A DNA stretch of 64,000 nucleotides from Campylorhamphus procurvoides (lineage: Eukaryota; Chordata; Aves; Passeriformes; Dendrocolaptidae), in the NCBI GenBank assembly GCA_013396655.1, contig WBMV01004804.1, positions 373,901-437,900 on the forward strand, given 5' to 3'. A model generated the notes under the pieces. The model did not search any database and was not told where the DNA came from. It saw only the letters and a list, made by a program, of their open reading frames with translations. Position numbers and translations under genes: made by a program. Shown piece by piece: positions 34,261-48,500 of this stretch (position 1 is its first letter; each line of letters begins with the position of its first letter).

Positions 34261-37200
34261 CACAGCATCTCACCGTCTGTTTGCTCTGACTACGTGAAGG
34301 GAGCAGCCACACGAAGCCACAGCTCACCTGGGGATGCAGGGAATCCAGCTGGCACCTCCTGCTGCCCAGTGCAAGTCTGCTTTCATTTGCTTTACCAAAA
34401 TAGAATTGTTATTCTTTAACAGGGAGAGGGAAGTGAGGAACAAAACCAAAAGAAAAAGCTTGTCACCTCAGGACACCCTTCACAATGTCTCAGAGCAGAT
34501 GGACACGGGAGAAGCAAGAAAAAGAAAAAATAAAGACCCTGAAGCAGGGCCACTGAGGCAGCTTGCTAACCCAGTGTATGCAAATACACTTCTCACATTC
34601 CTGAGAGCTACATAGGAACCCAAAGGCCAGAGCCTTGTCCCCAGATTTATCAGAATTTAGCACAAATAATTTAGAAAACTGAGCCCAGCTGCTGTTTTTT
34701 ATGAATGCCCTGTCTCATGAGCATCAGCAGGGTGCCTGTTCAGCTGGAGAAGCCTCAGGCTGCTGCATCTCTGAGTGGGTGGGCAAACTCCATGAGCTCC
34801 ACCACCGCTGCACCAAGGACCACTGTGACAGAGCAACACACAGAGCTGCTCTGACTGCAGCCCTGCTATGCCCACTCTGCTGCCTCAAAGTGTGGCTTCA
34901 CTGAAAGGCTACAGGCCCTGATGCTTTGCTTTTAAGTGCTTCAGTGAGCTACTGCACACGGAGGGGCAGCTGCACAACATCAAAGCTGCACAGAAAATAA
35001 AACACCTTCCCACAACACCACATTAAAGCCAAGGCAAGAACCTAGAATAGAGTCCCCAGTGCAGAGTTCATTCCTCAGACTTTAAAATCACTCTGCTCTT
35101 ACAGAAAGATTAGTTACATTTGTCCCAAGAGTCCCTTTTTTCTTCTCGATACCATTCATTTGCCAAGCAGCAAATCTGTCAGTGCAGTTTGGGGCTCCAG
35201 GACTGCATTTCTAATTGGAAGGGCTCAAAGATTACAAGCAGAGAGAACACACAACCTCAAAACCTGTGAAAGAACAGGAACCCTCATGGTAACAGAGATC
35301 ACCATGGAGATGAAGGTGCAAGATAGGCATGTATAGAAGCTTATGTTTTCTCAGTTTTATGAGGTGGCAACCATCCATGTTTGGAATGCTGGACCTGCTA
35401 AGCCCCCTCCATACCCCCTTAGCACAGCAGCTGGCCCTGAATGCACTGAGGTTAAAATGGCACAGAGAAGCAGAGTTCTTGCTTTAAGTCTTATAAACAG
35501 CTTGAAAAGTTTTCCTTCAACTCATTTCTGCAAGAGAAAAAGGTGTGATCATTTAGATGTAAAAATAAAAGGGCTAGCAAATGAAAAGATTTATTCAGGA
35601 CATTGAACATCCATATAATGAAGGTGATGGAGACTTGAATTGGTGATAGAGACAAGAGAAATTAGGCCTGCAGCTTGTTTTACTTGCCATGAACTTTGAA
35701 GAGGTCCTGAAAAACACCCTCAGCTTCCATCAATCCTGATAAGTGCTTGGCAAGACGGAGGATATTCAGACCCACAGGCAGGTTGCAGCCTGTCTCAATC
35801 AGAGTGATGTAACAGCTTCTTCCTCAGTCTCCTGTAATGGAGGAGGTCATGACAAAATAAACACTGAGACAAGACTCAGTGAGGAAGGATCCCATTTCCT
35901 TGTTAATGGCTTTCCATTCAAATCCTCTACAACTGCAGGAATTAGCTGCCTGAGCACTGCAGAAAGAAAAAATAGACACAGGCTGGTGGATTTTTCTTTT
36001 AAAAAAACCCAACCAAAATCCTAGTATTTACAGACCACAATAAATTCATGCAGAAGACTGCAGTGGTAGATGGATATATTCCCCTTTTCACCGTCACCAT
36101 TTTAAACAAAATTCTGAGCCTATGGTGGAGACAAAATTTGACTACCTGAATTTAACTTGTTTTAAAGGAATAGTAGATTTGCATTTGGGGATTTTTGGTT
36201 TGTTGGTGTCATATATGTTATGCTCTTGAAATAAAATTTTATAGGATGTAATTCTGCCTCCTTTTCCCTTCACTGAACCTGCTGAGGATGGCAGGGGGAA
36301 ATATTAGGAATTAGAGGACCAAATCTGACCCCACTGAAATCAAACAGCCACTGTACCCAGCCTTGTGGACATTTTGAGAAACAGCTCCTCTTCTGAATCA
36401 CATTACCCCTGTCAGTCTTGGGCAGAAAATGATTTCCAGTCACTAGCCCACAGCAGACAATAATAACAAATGGAAAATAGCCAAGGTACAGTTTACCCTG
36501 GATGCCAGGAATGAAGCACAGTGTAATTCTGTGGGCACAGTGCATCAGTGGGAGCACTGAGGAGGAACAGCTCCCTCCTGCCTGCTCCGAGGCGGTGGCA
36601 GCGTGGCAGGAACAGCTCCTTGAGCAGACAGCTCTTTTCCACCAAGCTGGTGAAACTGTGCCCTGAACCTCTTGTACGGCGAGTTTGCTCCCGAAGAGAG
36701 GGGGAACAACCAGTGTAGTGAAATGCCATAAATCCCATGCTGGCAGAGCACGAAGCAGCTAAAACCTCCACGTAAGATTTGGCCTCCTGACTGCACCCGG
36801 AGGCAGGCAGGGAATGGAAGCACCAGGATTTTTGGAAGAGACCATGTGAGTGCCAAAAAAGGCGAATTCACAGGCAGGGAGCAGAAAGTCACAAGGCACT
36901 GGGGCCTGAGTAGAGGTGACTGCCGAGCACTTTGTGCATCCCAAGCTCCTCAAGGGCTGCAAAGCAGATCCCACACAGCCTCATCAAGAACAGGGGTGAG
37001 CGGTTCAGTGGGGTGCTGTGTTTTCAAGTGCATTTATACCTTCTCAAATCCTCTCTGCCCTCCAGCTGCAACAATATATTCTTCCCCACACCTTGCTGAC
37101 TGTCTTGTCCAGCTACACTGCAGGTTTGCTCAGGCTGGAGATCCTTTCTGCAGCATTTTCCTCAAGAACAATCAAAGTTCAGCAGCACACACTGCCTCCA

Positions 37201-40200
37201 CCACACCTTTTTCTGCAGGAAACTCTCAATATTCAGCCACAGGTTAGAAAACATTTTGGTAAAATAGCCGAGTAGGGTCATCCCTTCTTTGCATGTGGGG
37301 AAACTGATGCATTGAACTCGGAAAGACAAGTTTTTCAGCATTGACATTCACTGGTTTCCCATCACTTAGTGCTTAGATACTTCAGAAACCCCTGTGATAG
37401 CTTCAGCTGCTAAGGAAACAAGTCTGTTTTCAGACACCTTACTCATGCTGTGTCATTCAATTCCTCATCTGAGTGAGGGCGATTATGTTGGCGGTTTCAC
37501 CATTGTCTTAAAGCAAAGCCACGACTTCACCATCTTTCCTGAACATAAAATTCCATCATCTTGCTCACAACATTTTCAGAGACTTTAGAGAGGCATTTTA
37601 CATAATATGTTTCCTTTCAAGAAATGAGAGGACTAAGAGGTGAGCTTCCCACAGAGAATAGCTTTGTGCTCTGCTGTGAGGCATCAAGAGCAGCTACATA
37701 TCAATGTGGGCATTTCTTAATGCTGAATTTCACGATTTCTGAGTAGTTCCTGAAAGACAGTGGAGGTTTGCATTGTTTACATCTAGCAGTAGTAATAGCA
37801 GCATCTAAACAACGAGGTGTCCTTGAAATCTGGGTCTAAAGGCAAGCTTAGTACTGCGACAGACTCTGCTGGAGGCTCAGGCAGGTTCATTTTTCCTCTC
37901 TGCCGCTGCCAAAGATCTCTGGATCTGTGGCACAAACATTGACCATGAAATTATAATAAACCCTAGGAGTGATTGATTCTGGCTGCTCAAGTTTTTGGGT
38001 TTTTTTAACCACAGGAGTCATAGGAAACCATAAGAAAGGATGACAGTTTAGGTCTCACCTCGTTCCCATCAGTGCTAACAGCAAGCCTATAATTAATTTT
38101 AAATGTCAAGGAAAAAAACTTCAGCACACAAACTAAAAGATGGAATAAAGGTTGTTTATGTAGCCTGTTGTTTATGCATTTTTTAAAAGGTGCAATACAA
38201 AACTTCACTGGAAATACATTCTTCAATAAAAATACAAACTTTCTCAAAACACATAGATTGGTTGTGATCTTTTATTTTCCACAGAACAGGTAAAAAGAGA
38301 TGAGAACAATTGTCAGCTAAACAGTAGTTGAGATGGTCAGTAACATTTGGCAAAGCCATGCAAACATCTGAAACAAACCAGAAAACCCACAATCCCCCAT
38401 TTTATGTCAAATGCTTGCATTGTTGAATTTCCACTAAAATATGTATTTTTTGAGGTAGTGCTTTTGTTGTAAGTTTAAAGTTTTAAAAGTTTCCCAGAAA
38501 AGTTACAGCTTCCAAGAGGAAATTGTCAGCCAATTTTTTTCTTAAAGCAGAGGAATGGCTCACTGTGATCCTAGCTGGTCCCAAGAGCTCTGAAAAGGTG
38601 CACACAGGACTTGCACACTCAATCTGCAATCCATACTGACACAGTATTCAGAACCAGAGCCTTGCCTGGGCAAAACCAAATGCAGCACCCTTGTCATTCT
38701 GACCAAAAAGCCAGCTGCTGTCATTTAGGATGTGAGTGGCCTTCCCAGTGAGAAGAGACACACAGCAGACTGTTTCTTTGAGGACCAGTGCCACTGGCTA
38801 CACGCTGCTTTTTCAGAAATGTCAGAATTTTGTGTACCAGCCCTTAGACATTAAACCTATCTGCTACAGAACTATCAGTGCATCACCACAGGAGACAGGG
38901 AAAGAGCTAACACACACTGAATCTGGTTTTCATGTGTGTTTTGCTAGGAATAACAAAGGCTATTATAATCCTGCATTTACAAATTCTTCTTTAAAAAAAA
39001 TTTTGAAACTGTTACTCAAGTGCTAATAGATAAAGCCTACTCCCATGCAGCTGACCAAGGAGTCCAAGTTTGTTTTGGCAAAGGGCATTAACCACAAAGT
39101 AAATAACACAGTTGCTGCACAAATGACAAGAGACTTACCTTCATCATTGTTTTTTGCTTACATGCCTCCATTAGTATCCAGGGAAGTTAAACTCTGGGCT
39201 GGGGTACATGGCATGGTCAAGTCCTCAGGTTTCAGCACTCCTCTGGCCATCCATCAGCCTGCAACTTCTCAGCAATCCAGTCCCTAGGCATTAAGCTGTC
39301 ACAGCTCACTGTGAAATTAGACTTGATGACACCTAAGTAGATTCATTAATGCATTAGGCAAATGCTATGTGATTGGCTCCTTTTTTTAGGCGTTTGGCAA
39401 GCAGTGTGCAAACAAACCTGGAGAATGATGCTCCCAGGGGAGGGCAGGCAGCTTGCCAGTCTTCTTGCTTAGACAGTGGTAAGAAAGTGCCAGCTCCAGA
39501 AAGCTGCACTAGAAGAATTTACAACCTACTGCTTGCTTCAAGACAGCAAAACACAGAAGGTGGCATCAGTTGCTTCTGTCTTCTATGCAGTTCCCATATG
39601 TGTCATAGTACACAGAGCATTTCAACTGTAAAGGCAATGTGGCACTAATCATGACCAAAACAAATCCCAAGGGACTAACTGTCCCTGGCACGGGAACTGA
39701 GTGACACAAACCACCTCTATGTTAATCTTCAGGACTGTCCAGAGGATATTCTCACCAGCCATAACCATGTGGCTGCTGGCTATGCAGCTGCACTGACATA
39801 CAACCTTTATTGTTCACTGCTCCTCCATCCCAATAAACAGTCCAAAAAATGAAGCCACTAAACCAATCGGAGTATAGAGAGGCAGATGCTGATGTCAGAC
39901 ACACACCTTCACTGTTAATTGTCATGTATCAGCTGCCACAGGTGGTGAGACTCAAAGTTTATCTGTCCTTCCCAGAGACTCTCATTTCATTCCTGATAAA
40001 TATAGTTATTGGCACTATAATTTGGTACAGTTCAAATTTTGCAGGACACTTGAGTACATTACGATTGGCACATACTTGACTTGTGTAGGTAGCTTGCCTG
40101 TAATACTTTCACCTTGGACTATGATCTCACTAGCCTGCACAAATTAAGCAGAAGTGGGCTGGAAAGATACTTGGAGGAGAGTCTTGAAGTGCAATGGGAC

Positions 40201-43200
40201 ACAGGACATGCAATTCCATAAAAAACTACAGTTCTAGGAGAGACAAGAACGGTTTGGTAAGACATTCTGTGTGGCTGCAAAACGTGCCTTCTTTGGTGTG
40301 GATAAATCAGTAAAATCCACACAAGTATGGTCTATGCATTAAGTACATCTATACTTAAGTCTAGGAATATTACCCATGTGATCTGATCAAGCAGGATGTA
40401 GCTATTTGTGTTCATTTTGTTTTACAAAGTCTTTTGTTTTTCTCCACAGGTATTTAATTCTACTGATAAATATTTAAAGAGAGAAGATGCTTACCAAAAC
40501 TTTTACCTTAGCTGGTGGTTCAGGTAATGGCTGATAAAACTCTGGAGTTTTAAAGCAAAATAGGATCTATTGACATGATTTTCTTTGCTTAGAAAAACAA
40601 GCTTTGGTTGAAATATTTGTTAATAAATTAGCTGACAAATTTATTTGTCTATCTACAGACCAATACTGACTTTTGTACAGAAACTGATTATTAGCAAATA
40701 TTTTCCAAATAGATCACAGAAGCAACATTCATCTGAGTAATTATTCTTGGAACAATTCACCATGAGCTGTCGCTGTGCTCATGGTACATGTGCAAGTGGG
40801 TGCCCAGGCCATATGGCATTGTTTCTGCTTCCTAAGTAACTGAAGCCGGCAAAAAAAGCAGAAACAAAATGAACTCTAAATTACAGCTGCTTTTCAGTTT
40901 GAATTTCGAGCTAGCAATTAGATGTACTGAGATCCCTGAATTTTTGCAATTTCTGAACATTTCACTGAGCAAACAAGTAGATAGACAAATAACCTCCTGC
41001 AGTGGCAACCACAACACAGCTTTTCCCAGAAGATATCACATGGTTCTGCATTTTATTCACAAAAATACAAACCAACCATTCTTAGATCCATTCAGTCTCC
41101 TCCATTAGCTTTTCATCATAGGACTCTCAGTGAGCCTAAAGATCTGGACGAAGCAGTCATTTACTGCAAAGAGAAAGTATACCTGCATCAAAATGCAGTT
41201 TTTCTGGATGTGTCCTACTAGACAGATGTTCAGAGACTCTGCAGCCGCTTGGATAACACTGAAGAGGGCTTTCCTGTTTCCTGTGCTCCCAGTGTCCCTA
41301 AGGACATGAGACCACATGGTTCCACAGCCCCAAGTCCCTCCAAGTTTCCTTGGAGCCCACCTCCTGCTACCCCCACGGGGAAACTCTTCTGCACACAAAC
41401 CCCAAATGGCTGCATACCTCGGCAGTAGAGCTGAAGAACTACATTGATGCCTGTCCATTCATCAGCAGCCCAGTCCTTGTTTCACCCAGCTGAAGCACTG
41501 CACTTGCTTCTCCTGAAGAATGAATGGCTCTATGAGGAAGAAGACAAACCAGGCTGCAGGGGTTTGCCTGTTTGCCACCAGACCTTCCCAACATATCTAA
41601 CATGCCAGCAGTCTCCTGACAGAAAACTGCAAAACTTCCAGAATCTTGTATGGCACTTAAACAGCTGAATATATTTCAGTGCTATACCCCCTAACTCCAC
41701 TTTCCAAGCAGGAGTCCGTGTCTTACCCTGTTTCACATCTGGCCATCACTTCATTGTTTTTATTTCAAGCTGAGTAATTAAGAGCTGACAAAAAGTTGAT
41801 TTAAAGAGAGTCTGCACTCTGGATGACTCCACTTGAGAGGGAGGTAACAGCACCTTGACAGGTCAGGGCTGGGTTCATTTGCTTTGTTTCCTCGAATAGC
41901 TGAGTTTCAAGGAGGGGTCCTAGAAACTGAACAGGAAATCAGATCCCTTGGGGATCTGCAGTTCTTGTCTAAGTCATCAGTTTCCCAACAGCTCACATCA
42001 AGCACTCTGAAGCAGGGATCAGGGCTGGGGTTATACCCTCCATTAGGATAAAATACCATCATCTGCCCATGGCAGGGCTCTCATGCTTGGGCCCACCACT
42101 GCCCAAGGACTGAGAACAGGAGAGGTGGCCTGAGCCTCATCCCACCTGTCAATTCCCACATTCCTGATTAAGCACATCTCATCTCTCCCGTCTGTGACAC
42201 AAGACAGTTAAATGCCCATGAGCTTTTTTTCTACTGCAAACCTCTGCCTACCTTTCAGCTAGCTAAGTGCACAGCCCTCTGCAGCCACAGCACCATCGCA
42301 TTGTGAATACCTGCTCAAGGTTCACGCACAGTGCTGGCAGCTGGAAGTCACAGCTCCACAACCAGGTCCCCACTCCACAGGCAGAGCAGGGTGGCACCAG
42401 GGGGCTCTGCGAGGAGAGCTTCCTGTGACAGTCAGGGCCAGTCCTTCACAGCCCCCATGATAACAAGGATGTGATCTCCCTGTCTTTATCTCAGCCCATG
42501 AGCTTTTTTTCTATCTTATTTTCTCCACTGCTGTCCCACTGAGCTGGAGGTGCAAAAGAGCAGCTGGGTGGGCAGCCTGTAGCTGGCCAAGGTCAACCCA
42601 CCATCGGTGACACTGCTCCACTGGCACTGTAGTGACAGCAGGAGATGAAAAACTCAGCACCTCCATGTAAGTTTTCCAAGAGAAACATGGAGGGAGCAGA
42701 CTCCACACAGCCCACTCTAATTGCTGCAAGATAGCTCAGATACAAAAGCAAGAGGCACCAGCATAAAATACTGTGATAACTCCTCGAGGCTCCCTTTGGG
42801 AGGGTCTGGAAAGAAGGGAAGATAGCTGCAGCTGTTTTAGGACTTCTCATCGCTTGCAGCTGTAGTTATATGTCTAAAAGGAAAATACAGGGCTACACTT
42901 GAGTTCTTCCCTTGAGGCACACATCAGAGTTGAAACTTGCAGGGTAGCTCATTTTTGTTTCCCCACCATCTCTAATTAACAAGGATTTCTTGCATATACA
43001 TGCGCCTCCCTTCTGCTGTCAGCCTTTCCACTCTTCACATACTGAGCTGGAATTGTTCCCCGTGAAATCATACTTTAAAACCTTTTTGAGTACAGAAATG
43101 CAGACTGCCATAGTTCAGACAGCTGAAGCAGATGAGACCCTCCAAAACATCCCCTCTTGTCAAGATAACAAAGCACCAGCACAAAACAGCATTAAATGCT

Positions 43201-45493
43201 GTTTTTTCAAATGGTGCTGTTTATTTGGCTCTGGCAAGTGAAGGGTGATAACCCAAGGAAGTTCTGATAAATAGAGGGATGCTGAGAGGAGTAAGAGCTT
43301 GGCTCTCTTGGGAGGTGCTTTTTGAAGCCACAGAAACTAAAAGTACACTTAAAAAAAATAAGTTGATGAAAGCTGAGATTCTGCACACACCAGCAAAGCT
43401 TCATGCACCAGAGAAACTGCACAAATTAATTGGGATACACAGACCGTGCTTATTTAACTTCCATTACTACAGATATCCTCTCACAAGGACTGGATGGCAA
43501 CCTTTATGGTCCCTGAGTGCACTTAAATTCTGTATATTTCCAGAAGTGCTATCTCTGCCTTACTTAACAAGTGATCATGAAGGTCTGCCTTTTCTTTCCT
43601 GCCATTCCAACAATTTAAGAACATTGCAACAGCCTTTCCCACAGAGAAGACAGACTGATGCAGTGCGAGACAAGGGGCCAAAGGTCATGTTCCAAGGAGC
43701 ACACACTGAGGCTTGTCTGCCTGATGGAACACACAGCCTGGGGACAGGTCCAGGGGGCACAGACAGAGTGGGAATACCACTGTGGGTTTGTGTTCTCTGC
43801 ATTTCCTCCACCATTTTCCTGAGCAATCAACAGCTTGGAGCTGCAAACTGAGAGACAGGAAGAAAAACCTGCCTTGACAGTCATTTTGTTTAACCCAATC
43901 CCCCAAAAATATATTCCCCCTTTGAAGGGTATTTTAGGTGTTCAATTGCCTAGCCAAAAAGAGAAGCAATCCATTATTTGGTCAGCTTTTCAAAATAGCT
44001 TGGATTACAGCACTGTTATCAATATATCCATTTTTAAGTGCTGAACTATGACTAGTCCCAGGAACACCACTGCTTCCCAGAACAGTTGCAAACAACATGA
44101 AGGACTGAGAGCATCCCACATCTGATGAGTGGCTCTGGAGCAGGATTTCACTTGCAGTGCTGCCCACTGCACTACATCTCAGTAGCCTCCCTTGCCAGGA
44201 CCGAGAGGGAAACAAAATTCTCAAGTTGAAGTTTGAATTTAAGATGGATGAATTCAATGGACTTGAATTTAAAAAACAACAGCAACAAGACCAACAAAAA
44301 CCAAACCAGATGTAATTAGGGGTTGTTTTGTGAGTACCTAAAGGAGTTAAAATGGAAATACTAAAGGCAGTTTAAAAACAAACAATTATAAAGAAAAAGT
44401 CAGCAGTTCTGTTAGAGCACCAACAAAATCCTTCAAATTCTCCCCAGTAAAAACAGCCAAAAAGCTTCAACATTTCTTCAATTTTTCCATCCGGTATCAT
44501 TCACTTCACCCTGTCCCTTTTCTGTGCATTGAACTATTAGTTTGCTCAAAATGCATTTTTTCCTTCTGCAAATGTACCATTTCCAAGTTGAATTCTCATT
44601 TAAACTTCAAGCTTCCAGGAAAGCAAAATACTCAGAGCTAAGAGCAAACTCCTATCAATAAGAAGATACTCTTCTCCTAAAAGACGGACGAAAAGGAGAC
44701 ATCCATGAAGTGCAGCAAGGACCCCAGTTCTGACCCATGGTGAGGAGACAAGGCTGGCCTTGCCCAGGACACAGGAGGAGGACCTTAATTAGACCACCGG
44801 AATGTGGAGTGTGTTTTCCTGCTAGCAACACTTTGAAAGCACCAAAGAAGGACCTGGATGCCACCTAGTGCTGTTTCACTCAGGCTTTAATTGTATAGAA
44901 ATGTAAATGCTAATTTCACTCATTTTTTACAGGTTTGGCACATCATGCATCAGACTGGCTTAATCATCACCTTTGGAAGATCCAGGGATGTGCAGCCAAA
45001 GCCTCCTGTGCACTCATGAGCATGCTGGGTGCTGAACAGATGGTTGCAGTTTCTAGCAGTGGTTATCACAGCTAAATGTTAAAAAAATATCTAGAATAAG
45101 CAAAGATTAGCAAACCAAGTTAAAACTTATGAAACTGGGAAAGTGGGTGCAACAGCCCTTGGAAGCACCAAAATTGTTATCAGATCCCTTTATGGAGCAG
45201 CAACAAGCAGAGGTTTCAGTGCCCTTACAAAGGGAATTGTTTGTGGAATTACCTTAGAGAGTAATTTATTTACAGATAGAGGGGTAAACCTTTCCTATAA
45301 GCATATTTCACTGGAATAAGGGGACTGTAGAAAAAGAATTGTCGCTTTGAAACTCTCTTTATTTAGTCATTTAGTTTGAAACATTCACCAGAGTTCATAT
45401 TTTCCAGAACAGCCTTCCCTTCATCCTACTAGTGTCCTTCACTAAACACATCCATTTTCCAAATTTTTAATATATCTATAAACTCTGTTTTAG

Positions 45494-45520
45494 ATATATA
45501 TATACACACACACACACTCC
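45494..45520. repeat. Dinucleotide microsatellite (TA)n(CA)n
   Basis: A run of atatatatat continues directly into acacacacacac in the intergenic region. Ordinary short tandem repeat. Confidence 0.85.
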
Positions 45521-48500
45521 TTGCTCTGAGGAGCCTGAACACAAAATAAGCTTCAGAGAACCAGAGGTTTAGAGAGGATCCAAGCTCCTTCCAACCTTAT
45601 AAGTGCTTACAACCTCACAGTCAGACAAAACATCCATTACAACTACCCATGTTCCTGCAATCCCCACATTCACACCATTAGATTTTTTTCCAGTATAGAA
45701 ATCACAGTTCAACTCCAGCAAAAGCAGATTCTACCAACCTTCACTGTTAGCCTGATTTCCCAGAAATTTCACTTTCCCAGAAAGCGTGATTCGCTGGGGA
45801 CAGAAAATGTTTCTTTGATCTGATTACAGGAACTTCCAGCTTGAAAAGGTCATTGGTTCCTGTACCAGACAGTTTGCGTGAGATGATTTCAATCTGACTT
45901 ATCTCTACACTACCTTTTTGGAAAGGGTCACAAATTGGGTATCACCCAATTCCGAGTGGGAAGATTTTTAATACTTTCATTGATGTGGACATGGAAGGAT
46001 TCTTGTTGATGCCAGTTTCCCACAGCAACTGCTGCCGTGGTTATAAATCATTTATTGCCCCCACCCGCCCTGTTGGCCAACAGCTGAATACAAAGGATGA
46101 GATTACACTGTGAGAGAGAGTTTGACAAACACACGAACCCGCTCTGTCTGAAGCACTGAAACACTGCTGGCTGCTTCATTTCAGGGGCTTTGGGAAGTCT
46201 CTAAAATAATCAATAGACAAGTGCTCACTAATGATGAAAGCAAACACTTCTCCAACTCACAGATGCAGACATCCAGGAGGTCCTAAGCTTGTGTGTGCAG
46301 TAATCACTACAGGAGGAACCTAGAGACAATGCCCTCCCCTCCAAGCCCCCATGGAGCTTAAGGGAAATATGTTCTTCTCAAAGACAATGCACCATTAATT
46401 CCATAAGTTATTCACTTAAAAGCACTCATTACTGAGCCAGGGTATTTGAAATAACCTAGTTAACCCCATCTCTGTGATTGGAAGAGCTCTGGATAGGCTC
46501 CAGGTTTGACCATGATTTCACTTCCTCTCCTAGATAATGTGATATTCACTCACACAATTCTTAATTGTCTCCTGTACCTCATTGCTGAGCGATTTTGTAT
46601 CTTACAGCCAAGACAGAAGCAAAGATGAAGGCACCTGGACAAAATTTTCCTTGTGCAGAGGCCCAGGCTTTCTTCCAAACAGGATTTGCTTTATGATCTT
46701 GATTTTACAAGGGCTGGGTAGAAGGTACTTTAGGAGAAAAGCTCCAAAAACAGATACTGTATTTCAGGCAGCAGTTGGGTCAAATACAATCATGCTGGCA
46801 ACAACCAAACATGTTTTGGCAAGTTATTTCCTCTGCTGAAGTGCAGTGGCTTCCCACACGTTACTTCTGCAATCCCAACAGCAAGTGGATTTCCCTCTCT
46901 CCAGCTCAAAACAAGCCCTTATAGATGTTTAAATGAACTGGAAAATGCCACAGCTGCCACATCATCAGAGTTGAGGCACCCAGACACCGCAACTTAATGT
47001 TACACACTACCTGCTTTACAAAATCACCTCCAAACCACAGCTCCAGCAGCCCTCCTGGTGACTCCAGGTGCTCTGCACACCCAGTCAGAGCTTAGGAACC
47101 TTCTTGCTGGAAGGGACGTGGCAGGACTGATCTCAAACCCGTTCCCTAACTAAAGGGTTAAGGCCACCCTGCAACCAGCTGAAGTAGCACTCATCCAGTT
47201 TGAGCAGACTGGAGATGTAGGAATAATTTTTCCTTCCAGGGGGGTCAACCATACTACTCTTCAAAGCAAATCTGAAGTTTTAAGCCACCCGTCATAAATT
47301 AACTTGTAAAATACCCATCTTTTGTACAGAGGAAAGTGGAGAGTCTCCTGGATGGTTCATGAAGGTCCCACAGCTGTGAGCTTGGACCCACCTGCAAGGA
47401 AACAATGCCTGCTATAAGCGACACCTTCAGTTCCCTCCTTCCAGGGATCAGGAAAACAACATCTCAAAGGGCATGGATCACTCTATAGACTTAATCTTGG
47501 TTTAGGCAGTGGTTAAAGGGGCAAAAGGCAAGTCTGCACAGAATCAGGGTCTCCTTACCAACTAATAGTTCTCCTCCACGCAAAGAATGGTGAATACAGT
47601 ACCAAGCCACTGTTTCATCACAAGACAGCACATTTTCAGGTGCACTTCTCAAATGTTTACATGAGGATGTTGCCAGTCATCAGGAGTTCTCTAAGAACTA
47701 GTTTGTGCATCCTAAATTTTCCTTTCTTTTCCCCCGTTAAACATTACCCTTCTCCTCTCCAAGAGCATTTTTTGCTTTAGTTTGTTTCTGCTTAACCAAG
47801 GTCATAGTGATAATTATTTTGGGACATAATTTAAAGGATGAACCCAAAAATGTGGGGTTTTTTAAACAAATTAAATCACTTCCCATAGCATGAAGGGAGG
47901 CCAACAACAAAACATCCTTACTCCAAGTCCTTACACAGCACAACCTTTAACAAACACAGGTGCACGCTCCACTCTTATTCCCCAAGAATTCTTCCAAGAA
48001 TCAGATATAATACTGAAATATTTAGCAAGAAAGGCAACAAACACTTCTTGTCCCAAGTCCTGGTGTAAAACTAAGTCACTTTGGAAGCAGGACCATAAGA
48101 GGCAAGAATGTGAGCCGCGTCACCTGACAGCCTGTTGCATTAAGCAATTACTTCAATTACACCATCCTCAAAGGCACAAGTCACAGGTTGCTCTTGCTGC
48201 CCAGGACTGCAAGGAATTTTGTGGAGCTGGTCTGGCACCCGCTGGCCATCTCTGGTATTGCTCCTTATCACGGTCTATATACTTCTATAACCTGGAAGGC
48301 CATCACAGGAAAAACAGCAAACAAAAATCCTATAGGCCCTGCAGTGGTGCCTGGACAGACATTAAATACACACCTATAAATGTCATGATACTAGTTGGGA
48401 CATGGTACTAATTGGGCAAATAAAACAAAAAGTACACCTTAGATAATGAATTTCTACCCCATTGATTTGTTGGCTGGTTATTGGGGAGGTCCGCCCTGAG

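Noticed and set aside
36540..36960. GC-richer patch with overlapping minus-strand frames
   Set aside because: CpG content is only slightly raised and no splice-compatible or recognisable protein was found.
47890..48411. 173-codon plus-strand open frame
   Set aside because: No motif, no splice or promoter context; length is compatible with chance in 64 kb.
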